Origin: Kozakia baliensis
Lineage (GTDB): Bacteria; Pseudomonadota; Alphaproteobacteria; Acetobacterales; Acetobacteraceae
NCBI RefSeq assembly: GCF_001787335.1
Contig: NZ_CP014677.1
Span: 112,992 to 176,991, forward strand
Length of the DNA stretch: 64,000 nucleotides
Reading direction: 5' to 3'
Shown here: positions 37,371 to 47,027 of the stretch, piece after piece
Layout of the letters: each line of letters starts with the position of its first letter
Position numbering within the stretch: position 1 is the first letter of the stretch
Program-made: the position numbers and the translations under genes
The notes under the pieces: generated by a model
Seen by the model: the letters and a program-made list of their open reading frames with translations, nothing else
Database searches by the model: none
What the model was told of the DNA's origin: nothing

Positions 37371-37965
37371 TCGCCGGCCCCCTGCCTGGCAATCAAGATG
37401 AATCAGATTTCGTCCAATAGGGGAATCCTAAAACGATTCAGTTAGGTCAGATTATGCTCTAGGTGGAGGATTGTTCGAATATTCCACCTTAATGATGAAG
37501 AAGGTTTTCTACGTCATTCATATGAGAAAAAATCATAATAATATAAATAAAATGAAGCCAGATAAGCATCCTTAATTCCAAAAAAATCTATTTCATTTAT
37601 AATAATTTAATACTATAATATAAATGTTGAAATATTTTTTGGTAAAAATTTGCACTGCGATAATTTTAATAATTACCTTATGCGCCTTCTGAGGCCAGGA
37701 TATCCCACAATAATTTTTCACTCCAAAGCATTATATATTATTTGTATATATGTATATTTTTTCAAAATATAAAATAGAAACATACAGAAATAGACGCATT
37801 AATCATCCTAATTTACAATTTTGTTGATTTATAATACTTTTATGTATATACGACACAATCCTATTCGGTATGTGTTCCCTATGTAAAAATACTAACGCCT
37901 ATCGAATTTAAATAAATTCGCAAAGCTAATTTCTTGTTTGTGTTCCTAAAATAGGAGATGCACAA
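37371..37965. other. AT-rich region upstream of levansucrase
   Basis: From about 37440 to 37960 the sequence is strongly AT-rich and contains no gene. It should hold the levansucrase promoter, but no single -35/-10 pair stands out. The only clear signal is the AGGAG ribosome site eight bases before ATG 37966. Confidence 0.4.
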
Positions 37966-38178
37966 ATGTCCAAGAAGAGATGTGGAATCTTAGTAATGTC
38001 GACACTTCTCGCAGGAAGTTCGACAATTGCTTTTTGCTTTCCCAATTCATCATTTGCTCAGCCTGTATCATCCTTTGTTCAACGTGAGGCACGCCGGGTG
38101 CCGCGTGGACCTGGTTTAATGCCTTCAGGCAGTAATATTGGCCCGCTTGCAAGTGTTCCTGGTTTTGCTGGCCCTACC

Positions 38179-39231
38179 GGCTTTGTTGCGTAAATGCTCG
38201 GAGTGGATTCACGGAATGAATCCAGACTGGTAGCTGGGAGTGATGAGCAAGCCGAAAGCCACGCGATACCGTACGACGAACTGGTCCTCCTACAACGCCG
38301 CGCTGAAGAAGCGCGGCTCTCTGACGGTATGGTTTGACCCATCCATGAATTGGGAGGGCCTTCCGACGGGACGTCGAGGACGGCGGCAGAATTACAGCGA
38401 CGCCGCGATCCAGAGTTGCCTGACGCTGAAAGTCCTGTTTGGCTTTGCGCTGCGACAGACGACGGGCTTTGTCGAAAGTCTCCTTCGTCTGGCTGGGCTG
38501 TCGTGGTCCGTGCCGGATTTCAGCACGCTGAGCCGTCGGCAGAAATCCCTGACGGTCGATATTCCGTATCGTAGTTCGGGCGGTCCGCTCCATCTCCTGA
38601 TCGACAGCACCGGCATCAAGGTCGAGGGAGAAGGCGAATGGCACACCCGCAAACACGGGGCGTCAAAGCACAGGATCTGGCGCAAACTTCATATCGCGAT
38701 CGATGAAGGATCACTGGAAATCAGGGCTGTTGAGATCACGAAAAACGATGTCGGTGATGCCCCAGTCCTACCGGCGCTTCTGGAACAGATCCCCGATGAA
38801 GAGGACATCGCCTGCGTCACTGCTGATGGCGCGTATGATACAAGAAAATGCCACGAAACCATCGCCAACCGTGGCGCACAGGCTGTCATACCGCCTCGAA
38901 AAAACGCAAAACCATGGTGCCCCACATCACCAGGAGCCATCGCCCGCAATGAAGCCCTGCGGACGTGCGGGCATCTCGGGCGGGCTATCTGGAGACGGTG
39001 GAGTGGTTACCATCGGCGAAGCCGCGTCGAGACAAAGATGCACTGCATCAAGCTGCTGGGCCAGCGTCTGACAGCACGCGATTTCGACCGCCAGATCACC
39101 GAAGTTCACATCCGTGTGGCTATCCTCAATCGCTTCACGGCGCTCGGAATCCCTCTCACACACGCGGTCGCGTAATGGAAAACTCTATAGCGGCCTCGTC
39201 ACGCCAATAGACCGAATTGTGCAACAGAGCC
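38179..39231 (+). mobile_element. IS903-like element (IS5 family), copy 2, in levansucrase
   Basis: 1053 bases bounded by GGCTTTGTTGC and GCAACAGAGCC. A perfect 9-bp target duplication GGCCCTACC lies at 38170-38178 and 39232-39240. The duplication is unchanged, so the insertion is probably recent. Its transposase runs in the same direction as levansucrase. Confidence 0.96.
38243..39175 (+). CDS. IS903-like transposase, copy 2
   Basis: 310 residues, full length. The DDE residues are Asp in LLIDSTGIKV, Asp in TADGAYDT and Glu in SRVETKMH. ATG 38243 is preceded by an in-frame GTG. The frame is intact and the ends are clean, so the element could still transpose or excise. Confidence 0.93.
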   Translation: MSKPKATRYRTTNWSSYNAALKKRGSLTVWFDPSMNWEGLPTGRRGRRQNYSDAAIQSCLTLKVLFGFALRQTTGFVESLLRLAGLSWSVPDFSTLSRRQKSLTVDIPYRSSGGPLHLLIDSTGIKVEGEGEWHTRKHGASKHRIWRKLHIAIDEGSLEIRAVEITKNDVGDAPVLPALLEQIPDEEDIACVTADGAYDTRKCHETIANRGAQAVIPPRKNAKPWCPTSPGAIARNEALRTCGHLGRAIWRRWSGYHRRSRVETKMHCIKLLGQRLTARDFDRQITEVHIRVAILNRFTALGIPLTHAVA

Positions 39232-40804
39232 GGCCCTACCGTTCATACGCAACGTGCTTATGACCCACAATCGTCCTTTACAGCACGTTGGACGCGTGCA
39301 GACGCCATACAAATCAAAGCCCATTCCGATCCTAACGTCGGAACAGGACAAAATTCGCTCCCCAGCCAACTCACCATGCCTGCAATTCCGGCGGATTTTC
39401 CATCGATCAACCCAGACGTTTGGGTTTGGGACACGTGGACGCTGATCGACAAGCGTGCCAATCAATTTAGCTATAATGGATGGGAGGTTATTTTCAGCCT
39501 CACAGCCGACAAGAACGCGGGGTATACGTTCGATGACCGCCACATTCATGCGCGGATAGGATATTTCTATCGCCGAGCCGGAATTCCCGCCGCTCAACGA
39601 CCAGCTAATGGTGGATGGATTTATGGCGGCTTTTTATTCCCGGATGGGGCCAGTGCAAAGGTTTACGCGGGTACAACATACACGAATCAGGCCGAATGGT
39701 CAGGTTCCAGCCGCTTGCTCAATAGGAACAACAATAGAATTTCCGTTTTCTATACAGACTTAGCATTTAATCGCAATGCAAGCGGCGGCAATATTACGCC
39801 TCCTGTCGCAACCATAACGCAAACCTTGGGCAGAATTCATGCTGACTTCCAGCATGTATGGTTTACAGGATTTACGGAACACACACCGCTTTTAACGCCG
39901 GATGGGACCTATTATCAGACTGGACAACAAAACGAATTTTTCAGCTTCCGCGATCCATTTACATTTGAGGATCCTGAACATCCCGGTGTAAATTATATGG
40001 TCTTCGAAGGTAACACCGCCGGAAATCGAGGCGTTCCAACATGCGATGCTGCAGATCTCGGATATCGTTCCGATGATCCCCATGCAGAAACGCTTCAGCA
40101 GGTCATAGACGCAGCCGCCTATTACCAAAAGGCCAACATCGGGTTAGCTATCGCAGAAAATTCTAGTCTTTCGAAATGGAGATTTCTGCCACCAATTCTT
40201 TCCGCGAACTGTGTCAACGATCAGACTGAACGACCTCAGATATATATTAAGGATGGAAAATACTATCTTTTCACAATAAGCCATCGCACGACTTTTGCGG
40301 CTGGCATGGATGGTCCGGACGGTGTTTACGGGTTTGTTGGCAATGGTATCCGCAGCGACTTCCAGCCCATGAATTACGGCAGTGGTTTGGTCTTGGGCAA
40401 CCCTACCGATTTGAATAATGCGGCTGGTACGGATTTCGAGCCCAACCCCAATCAAAATCCTCGGGCTTTCCAGACCTATTCGCATTATGTCATGCCTAAT
40501 GGCTTGGTAGAGTCGTTTATCGATACAATCGAAGGACGTCGTGGTGGGACACTTGCGCCTACTGTAAAAATTCAAATTGCCAGCGCAAGTTCAGAAATTG
40601 ACCTGAGCTATGGAAATAATGGTCTTGGCGGCTATGGCGATATTCCCGCGAACCGCGCAGATATCAATATTGCAGGCCTGATTGCGGACCTACTTGGACA
40701 ACGTTCTTCTACTCCTTTCCTTGCTCAACTTAGTAGCCTAACCAATCTCGACAGTACGCAAACTGCACAGATCGCGAGTTTTCTACGTCAATAACAAAGT
40801 GTCT

Positions 40805-40837
40805 ACGTTTCAGCCGATTCAAAATCGGCTGAAACGT
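40805..40837 (+). terminator. Hairpin between levansucrase and gspE
   Basis: A perfect 14-bp stem (ACGTTTCAGCCGAT paired with ATCGGCTGAAACGT) with a 5-base loop lies 10 bases after the levansucrase stop. No long U-tract follows. It could terminate or attenuate transcription, or protect the mRNA end, so that T2SS genes are expressed at a lower level than levansucrase. Confidence 0.65.
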
Positions 40838-40871
40838 CTCGGAACCGTCCTCTTCGCGCAATTATGAAAAT

Positions 40872-42668
40872 ATGTGCGCAAGCCAGAAACCAACATCACT
40901 TAATGATACCTCACAATTGAAGTTCTGTATCACCGTGAAAGTTCAATCCTCGCAAGACCGCGTCTCGGATAATAATCCATCAAGCCGCGACCATTCACTC
41001 GACACTTTCACTGAATGGCTTTCCGTCAATGGGCGCTGCGATACGCGCGCCATTGAACGTGCACGACGCGTTGCAGAGCAAAGACGGATTCGTGTCGATA
41101 AAACTTTATTACAACTTGGACTGATCTCCGAACGCGAGATGGCATTGGCTTACGCAGATTTTTTGCATCTACCGATAGCATCAGTCGATATTTACCCAGA
41201 TGAGCCAGTACTTCCAGATATTTTGAGTGTTCGTTTTTTAAAAGATGCGCGTGCAATTCCACTTTCCGTAACTGAAGAAGAAATCGCTGTTGCGTTAAAC
41301 GATCCTTTAGATGGTTTCTTTATTTCAGCGCTCATCTATGCAGTCGGTCTACATGTCAAAATCTATGTCGCGATTCCAATAGAGTTAGATGCGGCGCTTG
41401 AGCGCCTTTACACTAAAGACGCGCCAACGACGGAAGCGGAGAACGATATAACGCCTCTCGAAGAAGACACGGAAAAACTCAAAGATCTCGCGTCCGAAGC
41501 GCCTACTATCCGCCTCGTCAATCAATTGCTTGCGCGTGCCGTCGAGACGTTGGCGTCGGATATTCATATCGAACCATTCGAAGATAAGCTGCGCATCCGC
41601 TACCGTTATGATGGCGTGCTTCACGAAGTAGAAAGCCTTTCCCCGCATTTGATTCCGGCCGTCATTTCACGCATCAAAATTATAGCGCGGCTGGATATCG
41701 CCGAACGCCGCCTTCCGCAGGACGGTCGGGCCAAACTGGCGATCCGAGGACACGAAATCGATTTTCGTATCTCTACAGTTCCCGCGCTTCATGGGGAAAC
41801 CGTAGTCCTCCGCATCCTGGATCAATCGAATAATGTGTTCGACTATGCTGCTTTAGGATTGGCACCCAAGCTTATAGAGCATTTTGAAAATCTTCTCGCT
41901 CAACCCAATGGAATTATTTTGGTGACCGGGCCGACCGGTTCGGGAAAAACCACGACTCTCTATGCTGGATTGTCGAACCTCAACGCTGTCACACGAAATG
42001 TTGTAACAATCGAAGATCCTATCGAATATCAGCTTGCTGGGATCAACCAAATTCAAGTCAAACCGCAAATTGGGCTGACTTTCGCGACCTTGCTTCGCTC
42101 GATCCTTCGCCAAGATCCGGACGTAGTCATGGTAGGGGAAATCCGAGACGAGGAGACGGCGCAGATCGCTGTTCAAGCAGCCCTAACCGGACATCTCGTT
42201 ATCTCTACCTTGCATACGAATTCCGCCGCGGCCGCCATCATTCGTCTGCGCGATATGGGAATAGAAGACTTTCTGTTGACCGCCGTGTTGCGTGGCATCG
42301 TTGCGCAGCGGCTTATTCGGCGGCTCTGCGATTCCTGCAAGCAGGCCTATCACCCGACACCCGAGGTTATCGAGCGGCTGGGCCTGCATAATCTGACGGA
42401 GAAGCGGCCCATTACGCTATTCCATGCAATCGGCTGTGCCGAATGCCGGCGCACCGGATATCGTGGACGACAAGCCGTTGCGGAACTTCTTGAACCGAAT
42501 GAAGCAATCGAACGACTGATTTTCGCGCATAGCGATCATACCGCCATTGAGCGCGCCGCTATCGAAAGCGGGATGCTTCCTATGTTCACGGCTGGATTAC
42601 AAGCAGCGTTAGCGGGCGTGACGACGATTGAGGAGATTATGCGCAGCATTCGTTCGAGATCGTCATAA
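40872..42668 (+). CDS. gspE: T2SS ATPase GspE (set 1)
   Basis: 598 residues. Walker A GPTGSGKTTTL lies near residue 353, followed by an Asp box, Walker B (DPDVVMVGEIRD) and the His box (TLHTNSAAAAIIRL). Two Cys pairs (CDSC and CAEC, near 487 and 523) form the zinc-binding motif of GspE. It drives pseudopilus assembly from the cytoplasm. Closest in layout to the protein at 60811-62535. ATG 40872 is the longest start; the first 30 residues are poorly conserved, so the start is uncertain. It is the first gene of set 1, 77 bases behind levansucrase. Confidence 0.95.
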   Translation: MCASQKPTSLNDTSQLKFCITVKVQSSQDRVSDNNPSSRDHSLDTFTEWLSVNGRCDTRAIERARRVAEQRRIRVDKTLLQLGLISEREMALAYADFLHLPIASVDIYPDEPVLPDILSVRFLKDARAIPLSVTEEEIAVALNDPLDGFFISALIYAVGLHVKIYVAIPIELDAALERLYTKDAPTTEAENDITPLEEDTEKLKDLASEAPTIRLVNQLLARAVETLASDIHIEPFEDKLRIRYRYDGVLHEVESLSPHLIPAVISRIKIIARLDIAERRLPQDGRAKLAIRGHEIDFRISTVPALHGETVVLRILDQSNNVFDYAALGLAPKLIEHFENLLAQPNGIILVTGPTGSGKTTTLYAGLSNLNAVTRNVVTIEDPIEYQLAGINQIQVKPQIGLTFATLLRSILRQDPDVVMVGEIRDEETAQIAVQAALTGHLVISTLHTNSAAAAIIRLRDMGIEDFLLTAVLRGIVAQRLIRRLCDSCKQAYHPTPEVIERLGLHNLTEKRPITLFHAIGCAECRRTGYRGRQAVAELLEPNEAIERLIFAHSDHTAIERAAIESGMLPMFTAGLQAALAGVTTIEEIMRSIRSRSS

Positions 42669-42669
42669 C

Positions 42670-43893
42670 ATGACCCAATTCTTCTTCCTGGCCGTCGATG
42701 GCAGCGGTGCAACCGTAAAGGGACATTTGGAAGCCGAGAGCGAAGCGGCAGTGCTAGCGCAATTGCGCCAGGACGGGCGCATTCCGATGCGGGTCGATAT
42801 CGCTCGCATTCAGTCTACGCGCGGTAGCCTCGCGAATTTCGATCTTTTTCGACGCCGCGATCTTCGACGTTCGGAACTTGCGGGCGTTACGCGTGAATTA
42901 GCCATTATGCTCGATGCCGGTCAGGATATCGACCGCGCCCTGCGCTTTCTTATTCAAACAACACCGACTGCGCGGGTGCAGAGCGTTTTGGAGGCTATCC
43001 GGTCGGAAGTGCGGGACGGAAAAGCGCTCCATAAAACAATGGAGGTGCGGCCAAGGAGCTTTCCCCGTCTTTATGTCGGCATGGTGCGCGCGGCGGAGGC
43101 AAGTGGCGATCTGGCGCCGACGATGGCGCGCCTTGCACTGCTGATGGATCGGGAACGTGCACTTTCAACCACAATCGGATCGGCGCTGATTTACCCTGCT
43201 ATGCTGATCCTGGCGGCGAGCGGGTCCATCTATTTTCTGCTGACCGATGTGTTGCCCCAGTTCGTGCCGTTATTCGAGCAGAACGGCGCAGCTTTACCGC
43301 TTTCGACGCAATTCATGATTTGGCTAGGTGAGAGGCTACGTAAGGATTTCTTAACAGGTTTGGGCATCGGGGTGGTAGGAATTCTATTAGGCGTTCAGTT
43401 GGCACGACGCCCAAAGGTTCGCTACTCGTTCGATGCCTTCATTCTGCGTCTGCCACTTGTCGGATCGCTCATACGCGAGATTATCGCGGCGCGTTTTACG
43501 CGGATTTTCGGCACGATGCTGGAAAATGGCGTTCCCCTTTTGAATGCGTTGACGATCACGCAAGATGCAATCGGCAATCGCGCGGCCCGGAACGCTCTTG
43601 AGGCAGCTTTGCAAGGCGTCAAAGCCGGGCGTGGACTATCGGGCACCTTGAGCGCGACTCGGATTTTTCCGACACGCACAACGCAATTACTGCTTTTGGG
43701 AGAGGAGACGGCACGTTTGGGCAGCATGGCCGTAAAGGCCGCGGAAATCCATGAGGAGCAGGTACGCATCGTTATCCAGCGCCTTCTGGCTTTTCTCGTG
43801 CCGGCCATCACGATCGTCATGGGGCTGATCGTGGCGGGGATTGTCTCATCCTTGCTTCTCGCCATGTTGGGTTTGAACGACCTTGCAAAATAA
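42670..43893 (+). CDS. gspF: T2SS inner-membrane protein GspF (set 1)
   Basis: 407 residues with three membrane segments (VYPAMLILAASGSIYF-type region near residue 175, one near 230 and one near the C-terminus). Conserved pieces include ELAGVTRELAIMLDAGQDID, SFPRLYVGMVRAAEASGDL and ILGTMLENGVPLLNAL-like sequence. ATG 42670 follows the gspE stop by one base. It ends LGLNDLAK, the normal point for this family, unlike the set 2 protein. Confidence 0.93.
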   Translation: MTQFFFLAVDGSGATVKGHLEAESEAAVLAQLRQDGRIPMRVDIARIQSTRGSLANFDLFRRRDLRRSELAGVTRELAIMLDAGQDIDRALRFLIQTTPTARVQSVLEAIRSEVRDGKALHKTMEVRPRSFPRLYVGMVRAAEASGDLAPTMARLALLMDRERALSTTIGSALIYPAMLILAASGSIYFLLTDVLPQFVPLFEQNGAALPLSTQFMIWLGERLRKDFLTGLGIGVVGILLGVQLARRPKVRYSFDAFILRLPLVGSLIREIIAARFTRIFGTMLENGVPLLNALTITQDAIGNRAARNALEAALQGVKAGRGLSGTLSATRIFPTRTTQLLLLGEETARLGSMAVKAAEIHEEQVRIVIQRLLAFLVPAITIVMGLIVAGIVSSLLLAMLGLNDLAK

Positions 43894-44305
43894 GCAGGCC
43901 GATTCCGGCTTCACCTTGATCGAGATCGTTGTGGTGCTTGCCGTATTGAGCCTTGTCGCGACGATCGTGATTGCACGCGGGCCGCTTCACTCTCCTATCA
44001 CCGAACTGCGTGGAGCAGCGCAGATCGTCGCTGGGTCGTTCCAACAAGCCCGTTTGAATGCTTTGGCATCTGGTAAAGTCGTTATTTTGTTTATCGATCC
44101 GGTGCGTGGCGTTTATGGCGAAAGCCGCGTCGATGTGCAGCATCTACCAACAGGTATTGGTTTTTCGCCACAATCCCCACGCCGAATCGTCTTTTATCCC
44201 GATGGGAGTGCATCGCAAGGCGATGTTCAACTACTGGGAAAGAGTCAGAGCATTACCATGCATATCGCATGGCTGACCGGCGCAATTTCAATGACGATGC
44301 CCTAA
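43883..44305 (+). CDS. gspH: T2SS minor pseudopilin GspH (set 1)
   Basis: 140 residues. The prepilin site G/FTLIEIVVVLAVLSLV lies at residues 9-10, after a very short leader. The start is probably TTG 43883, which overlaps gspF by 11 bases. GspO cleaves before Phe and methylates it. It forms part of the pseudopilus tip or shaft. Confidence 0.85.
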   Translation: MQNKQADSGFTLIEIVVVLAVLSLVATIVIARGPLHSPITELRGAAQIVAGSFQQARLNALASGKVVILFIDPVRGVYGESRVDVQHLPTGIGFSPQSPRRIVFYPDGSASQGDVQLLGKSQSITMHIAWLTGAISMTMP

Positions 44306-44308
44306 CGA

Positions 44309-44728
44309 ATGGCCGCGCGCTTGCCTGAAATGAGAGATGATGGGTTTACGTTGATCGAAGTGCTCGTGGCATTCGTCATCACCATGCTCGCGTTGGGGTT
44401 GGTTTATGAAGGCGTGACCAGCGGATTGCAGGCCACGCGGGTTTCGGTGCGTATGCAGGAGGCTATCTCACGCGCGCAATCGCACTTGGCGGCAGTCGGG
44501 CATGGCATGCAAGTGATGACGACCACGCAGAACGGCGATGACGGCAGTGGATTTCACTGGCGCGTAAATATGACACCGGTCGAAACGAGCAGCGGTTCTA
44601 CTCCAACGATGACACTTTATCGTGTTGAAGTCAGCATATCCTGGCCGGACGCCAATTCTGAAAAAAGCATGCGCGATGTGACACTAACGACTTATCGCCT
44701 GGGTACGGCGACTGGCGCTTCACGATGA
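44309..44728 (+). CDS. gspI: T2SS minor pseudopilin GspI (set 1)
   Basis: 139 residues. The prepilin motif DG/FTLIEVLVAFVITMLALGL lies at about residue 11, and the helix continues into SGLQATRVSVRMQEAIS. The Glu5 after cleavage is present. It is the tip-complex partner of GspJ and GspK. The stop overlaps gspJ by 4 bases. Confidence 0.87.
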   Translation: MAARLPEMRDDGFTLIEVLVAFVITMLALGLVYEGVTSGLQATRVSVRMQEAISRAQSHLAAVGHGMQVMTTTQNGDDGSGFHWRVNMTPVETSSGSTPTMTLYRVEVSISWPDANSEKSMRDVTLTTYRLGTATGASR

Positions 44729-45339
44729 CACGAATATGCGATCATTGCGATAGGGCGGAAGAAAACAGAGAAAGCGGGTTTACTCTTCTCGAAATTCTAG
44801 TCGGGTTGATGGTTTTTTCGCTCATACTTCTCGCTTTGGAAAAAGGCACGCAAACCGCGCTCATGGCCTTCGACCGCCAGCGTACCGCAATCGGCAGCCA
44901 GGGCGAGTTGGAAGCCGTCGATGGTTTTCTTCGTCGTCTGATCGCTCATGCCGATGCTGGGGGCATTCAGGGCGGTCTCGTTTTTTCTGGGCGGCCTCAA
45001 GGGTTTGTGCTACGCGGAATTTTACCGCTTTCTCTCGGCGGCTCAAATGACGCTATGGCGGATTTTCGGCTTGGGGTAGATGCTTTTCACCATTTGACTC
45101 TTAGTTGGACGCCGTACCGGCATATTCGTGACGATAAGATAAGTATTCACAACAACGTTATTTTAAACAAGATCGATCATATCGAATGCCACTATTTGAC
45201 AGGCACGCAATGGGCAGAGAACTGGTCCGGAAACGGGTTGCCCAGTCTTATAAAACTGCGCTTTGTCTTTCCTTCAGGCGATGCACGGCATTGGCCCGAT
45301 ATTGTGGCGGCCCCTCTTCTCGCTCAAACGCCGGGATAA
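44725..45339 (+). CDS. gspJ: T2SS minor pseudopilin GspJ (set 1)
   Basis: 204 residues. The motif SG/FTLLEILVGLMVFSLILLA lies at about residues 18-36. The C-terminal part has the LIKLRFVFPSGDARHWP type of ending common to GspJ. ATG 44725 overlaps gspI. It caps the pseudopilus with GspI and GspK. Confidence 0.85.
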   Translation: MTRICDHCDRAEENRESGFTLLEILVGLMVFSLILLALEKGTQTALMAFDRQRTAIGSQGELEAVDGFLRRLIAHADAGGIQGGLVFSGRPQGFVLRGILPLSLGGSNDAMADFRLGVDAFHHLTLSWTPYRHIRDDKISIHNNVILNKIDHIECHYLTGTQWAENWSGNGLPSLIKLRFVFPSGDARHWPDIVAAPLLAQTPG

Positions 45340-45360
45340 GATACGGGGTGCGGAGATAGC

Positions 45361-46404
45361 TTGCTGACCGACGAATTCCTTTCCTGGTGGCGGCGGCAAA
45401 TCAAAAGTTTGCTCCCCCGGCGCATTGGCGATGTTGCCGTTTTTGCGCGACCGGCACTGCTCATAAAAATCGAAAGAAACATTTTGTATTTTTCTCGCAG
45501 AAGGCGAGGAGAAATTCTACCGATCTGTTCTTATGACCTCACTGTGCCCGAAAACGATGAGGAATTTTCCCGATGTGCACAAATATTGACTGCGGAGGCA
45601 AGAAAAACCGCACGAAAACCAGCCTTGTTGCGTTGTGCCTACGATATGATCTTGCAACGCGATGTAACCCTTCCGCTCGCAACGGAACATCACCTTGAGG
45701 CGGTTGTGCCTTATGAGATGGACCGGTTCACACCCTTTTCGTCGGAAGCAGTGTATGCGACGCATGAAATTCTGTTCCGCGATCCAAATACGCAACAAAT
45801 CGGCCTGCGTCTATCGCTAATACCCAAAGCGTTTCTGACCCCTGCCCTGGATGTGCTCTCTCGCCTTCATATTCGGGCGGATCGTCTCCAGATAGAGGGG
45901 AAAGATTTTGAAATTCCTCTGAAAGACATAAGCGAAAGGAAAGCACCTTTCATTGCGCGGTACGCTTTGGCCGGCGTGTGCGTTCTGATATTCGCAGCAT
46001 TGTTATCGCTTGGGTTCTGGCAGCAATCGGTGGAGGCACGACGGCTTTCCGAGGGGATTTCAGCCCTTCGGCCTGCGGCCATGGAGGCGGTCGCGCTGCG
46101 CCAAACTTTGTCCGACCGCTCTTCAGGCATGACGCTCATCGCTCAGGAACGCAGGCGCTTGGGTGACCCTTTGGAAGTGCTTGCCGCTGCAACGCGTATT
46201 CTACCCGATGACAGCTATCTAACCGATTTCATCATGCGGCAAGGCCAGATCATTATTAGCGGGCGCTCTCCAACGGCAACCGCGCTGATCCATGCTTTCA
46301 GCCGGGAGACTGTTTTCAAGAACCCGGTTTTCGTTGCGCCTGTAACCCGCGTGGACGGAGAAAATACCAGTCTTTTTTCTCTTCGCGCTACGGTAGGGCG
46401 TTGA
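45361..46404 (+). CDS. gspL: T2SS inner-membrane protein GspL (set 1)
   Basis: 347 residues. An actin-like cytoplasmic domain (with HHLEAVVPYEMDRFTPF) is followed by one membrane segment near 205-225 (YALAGVCVLIFAALLSLGFW) and a periplasmic ferredoxin-like domain. The start is TTG 45361. GspL joins the ATPase GspE to GspM. The set 2 counterpart is at 58746-59747. Confidence 0.85.
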   Translation: MLTDEFLSWWRRQIKSLLPRRIGDVAVFARPALLIKIERNILYFSRRRRGEILPICSYDLTVPENDEEFSRCAQILTAEARKTARKPALLRCAYDMILQRDVTLPLATEHHLEAVVPYEMDRFTPFSSEAVYATHEILFRDPNTQQIGLRLSLIPKAFLTPALDVLSRLHIRADRLQIEGKDFEIPLKDISERKAPFIARYALAGVCVLIFAALLSLGFWQQSVEARRLSEGISALRPAAMEAVALRQTLSDRSSGMTLIAQERRRLGDPLEVLAAATRILPDDSYLTDFIMRQGQIIISGRSPTATALIHAFSRETVFKNPVFVAPVTRVDGENTSLFSLRATVGR

Positions 46405-46406
46405 CA

Positions 46407-47027
46407 ATGCAGATATTCGAGCAAGGCCGAAGTACTCTTGAGAATGCAATCCGCGCCTTGCCGAATGGGCGTGCAGGGCAAGCTTGGGCGCTTGGGTTCG
46501 CTGCGGCGATTGTCGTGTTGATCTGGCTGATCGTCATCGCGCCGATTTGGTCGCTATACGCACGGCGGGCGGAAGCGTTGGAAATGCAGCGACGCATGAC
46601 CGTGCAGATGAGCGCCTTATCCGACGCTTTGCCCGGTTTGCGACGTGCGAGTGCTTCCTCTCCGGTAAAAACGGATTTTTTGGTCAAAGGAGCCAGTGCC
46701 GCCATCGCAAGCGCCAATCTGGAGGACGATGTGCAGCGCGCTTCGTCGAATGCGAATGTCGCTATGGCAAGCATTGAAAACGCACCAGCGATGACGGTCG
46801 GCGCGCATCAAAGGATTGGACTGCGCCTCGTTTTCGATGCGCCCTTCGCGAATGCCGTTCGTTTCATGACGGAATTGGAGAAATCTTCTCCTGCCGTGGC
46901 GATCGATGAAGTTCATATCGAAGCGTCGGATGACGATGACGTTGCCACAAAAGCGATGCATATCGAAATGACGGTTTATGCATTCCGTCACGGTGGCGCG
47001 GACAAGCCGAAGGATGCCGCGCCATGA
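46407..47027 (+). CDS. gspM: T2SS inner-membrane protein GspM (set 1)
   Basis: About 206 residues. One membrane segment near 25-48 (FAAAIVVLIWLIVIAPIWSL) is followed by a coiled periplasmic stretch and a small alpha/beta domain. ATG 46407 lies just after the gspL stop; a TTG six bases earlier is possible. It binds GspL and GspC-like proteins. Confidence 0.82.
   Translation: MQIFEQGRSTLENAIRALPNGRAGQAWALGFAAAIVVLIWLIVIAPIWSLYARRAEALEMQRRMTVQMSALSDALPGLRRASASSPVKTDFLVKGASAAIASANLEDDVQRASSNANVAMASIENAPAMTVGAHQRIGLRLVFDAPFANAVRFMTELEKSSPAVAIDEVHIEASDDDDVATKAMHIEMTVYAFRHGGADKPKDAAP

Larger units (their letters stand above)
37966..40794 (+). pseudogene. lsdA: Levansucrase (GH68), split by an IS903-like element
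   Basis: Codons 1-71 lie at 37966-38178 and the rest at 39241-40794. Joined without the IS and one 9-bp repeat they stay in frame and give 588 residues. Residues 1-32 form a signal peptide ending SFA before Gln33. Catalytic residues are Asp135 (VWDTWTL, nucleophile), Asp309 (FRDPF, stabiliser) and Glu401 (NDQTERPQIY, acid/base); EWSGSSR is also present, and Cys339 and Cys395 could form the known disulfide. Numbering equals that of Gluconacetobacter diazotrophicus LsdA, which makes levan and fructooligosaccharides from sucrose after T2SS export. As it stands, the signal peptide is cut from the catalytic domain, so active secreted enzyme is not expected. The T2SS operon follows. Confidence 0.95.

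Noticed and set aside
37440..37960. A specific -35/-10 promoter for levansucrase
   Set aside because: The region is so AT-rich that many weak matches occur; none can be preferred by eye.
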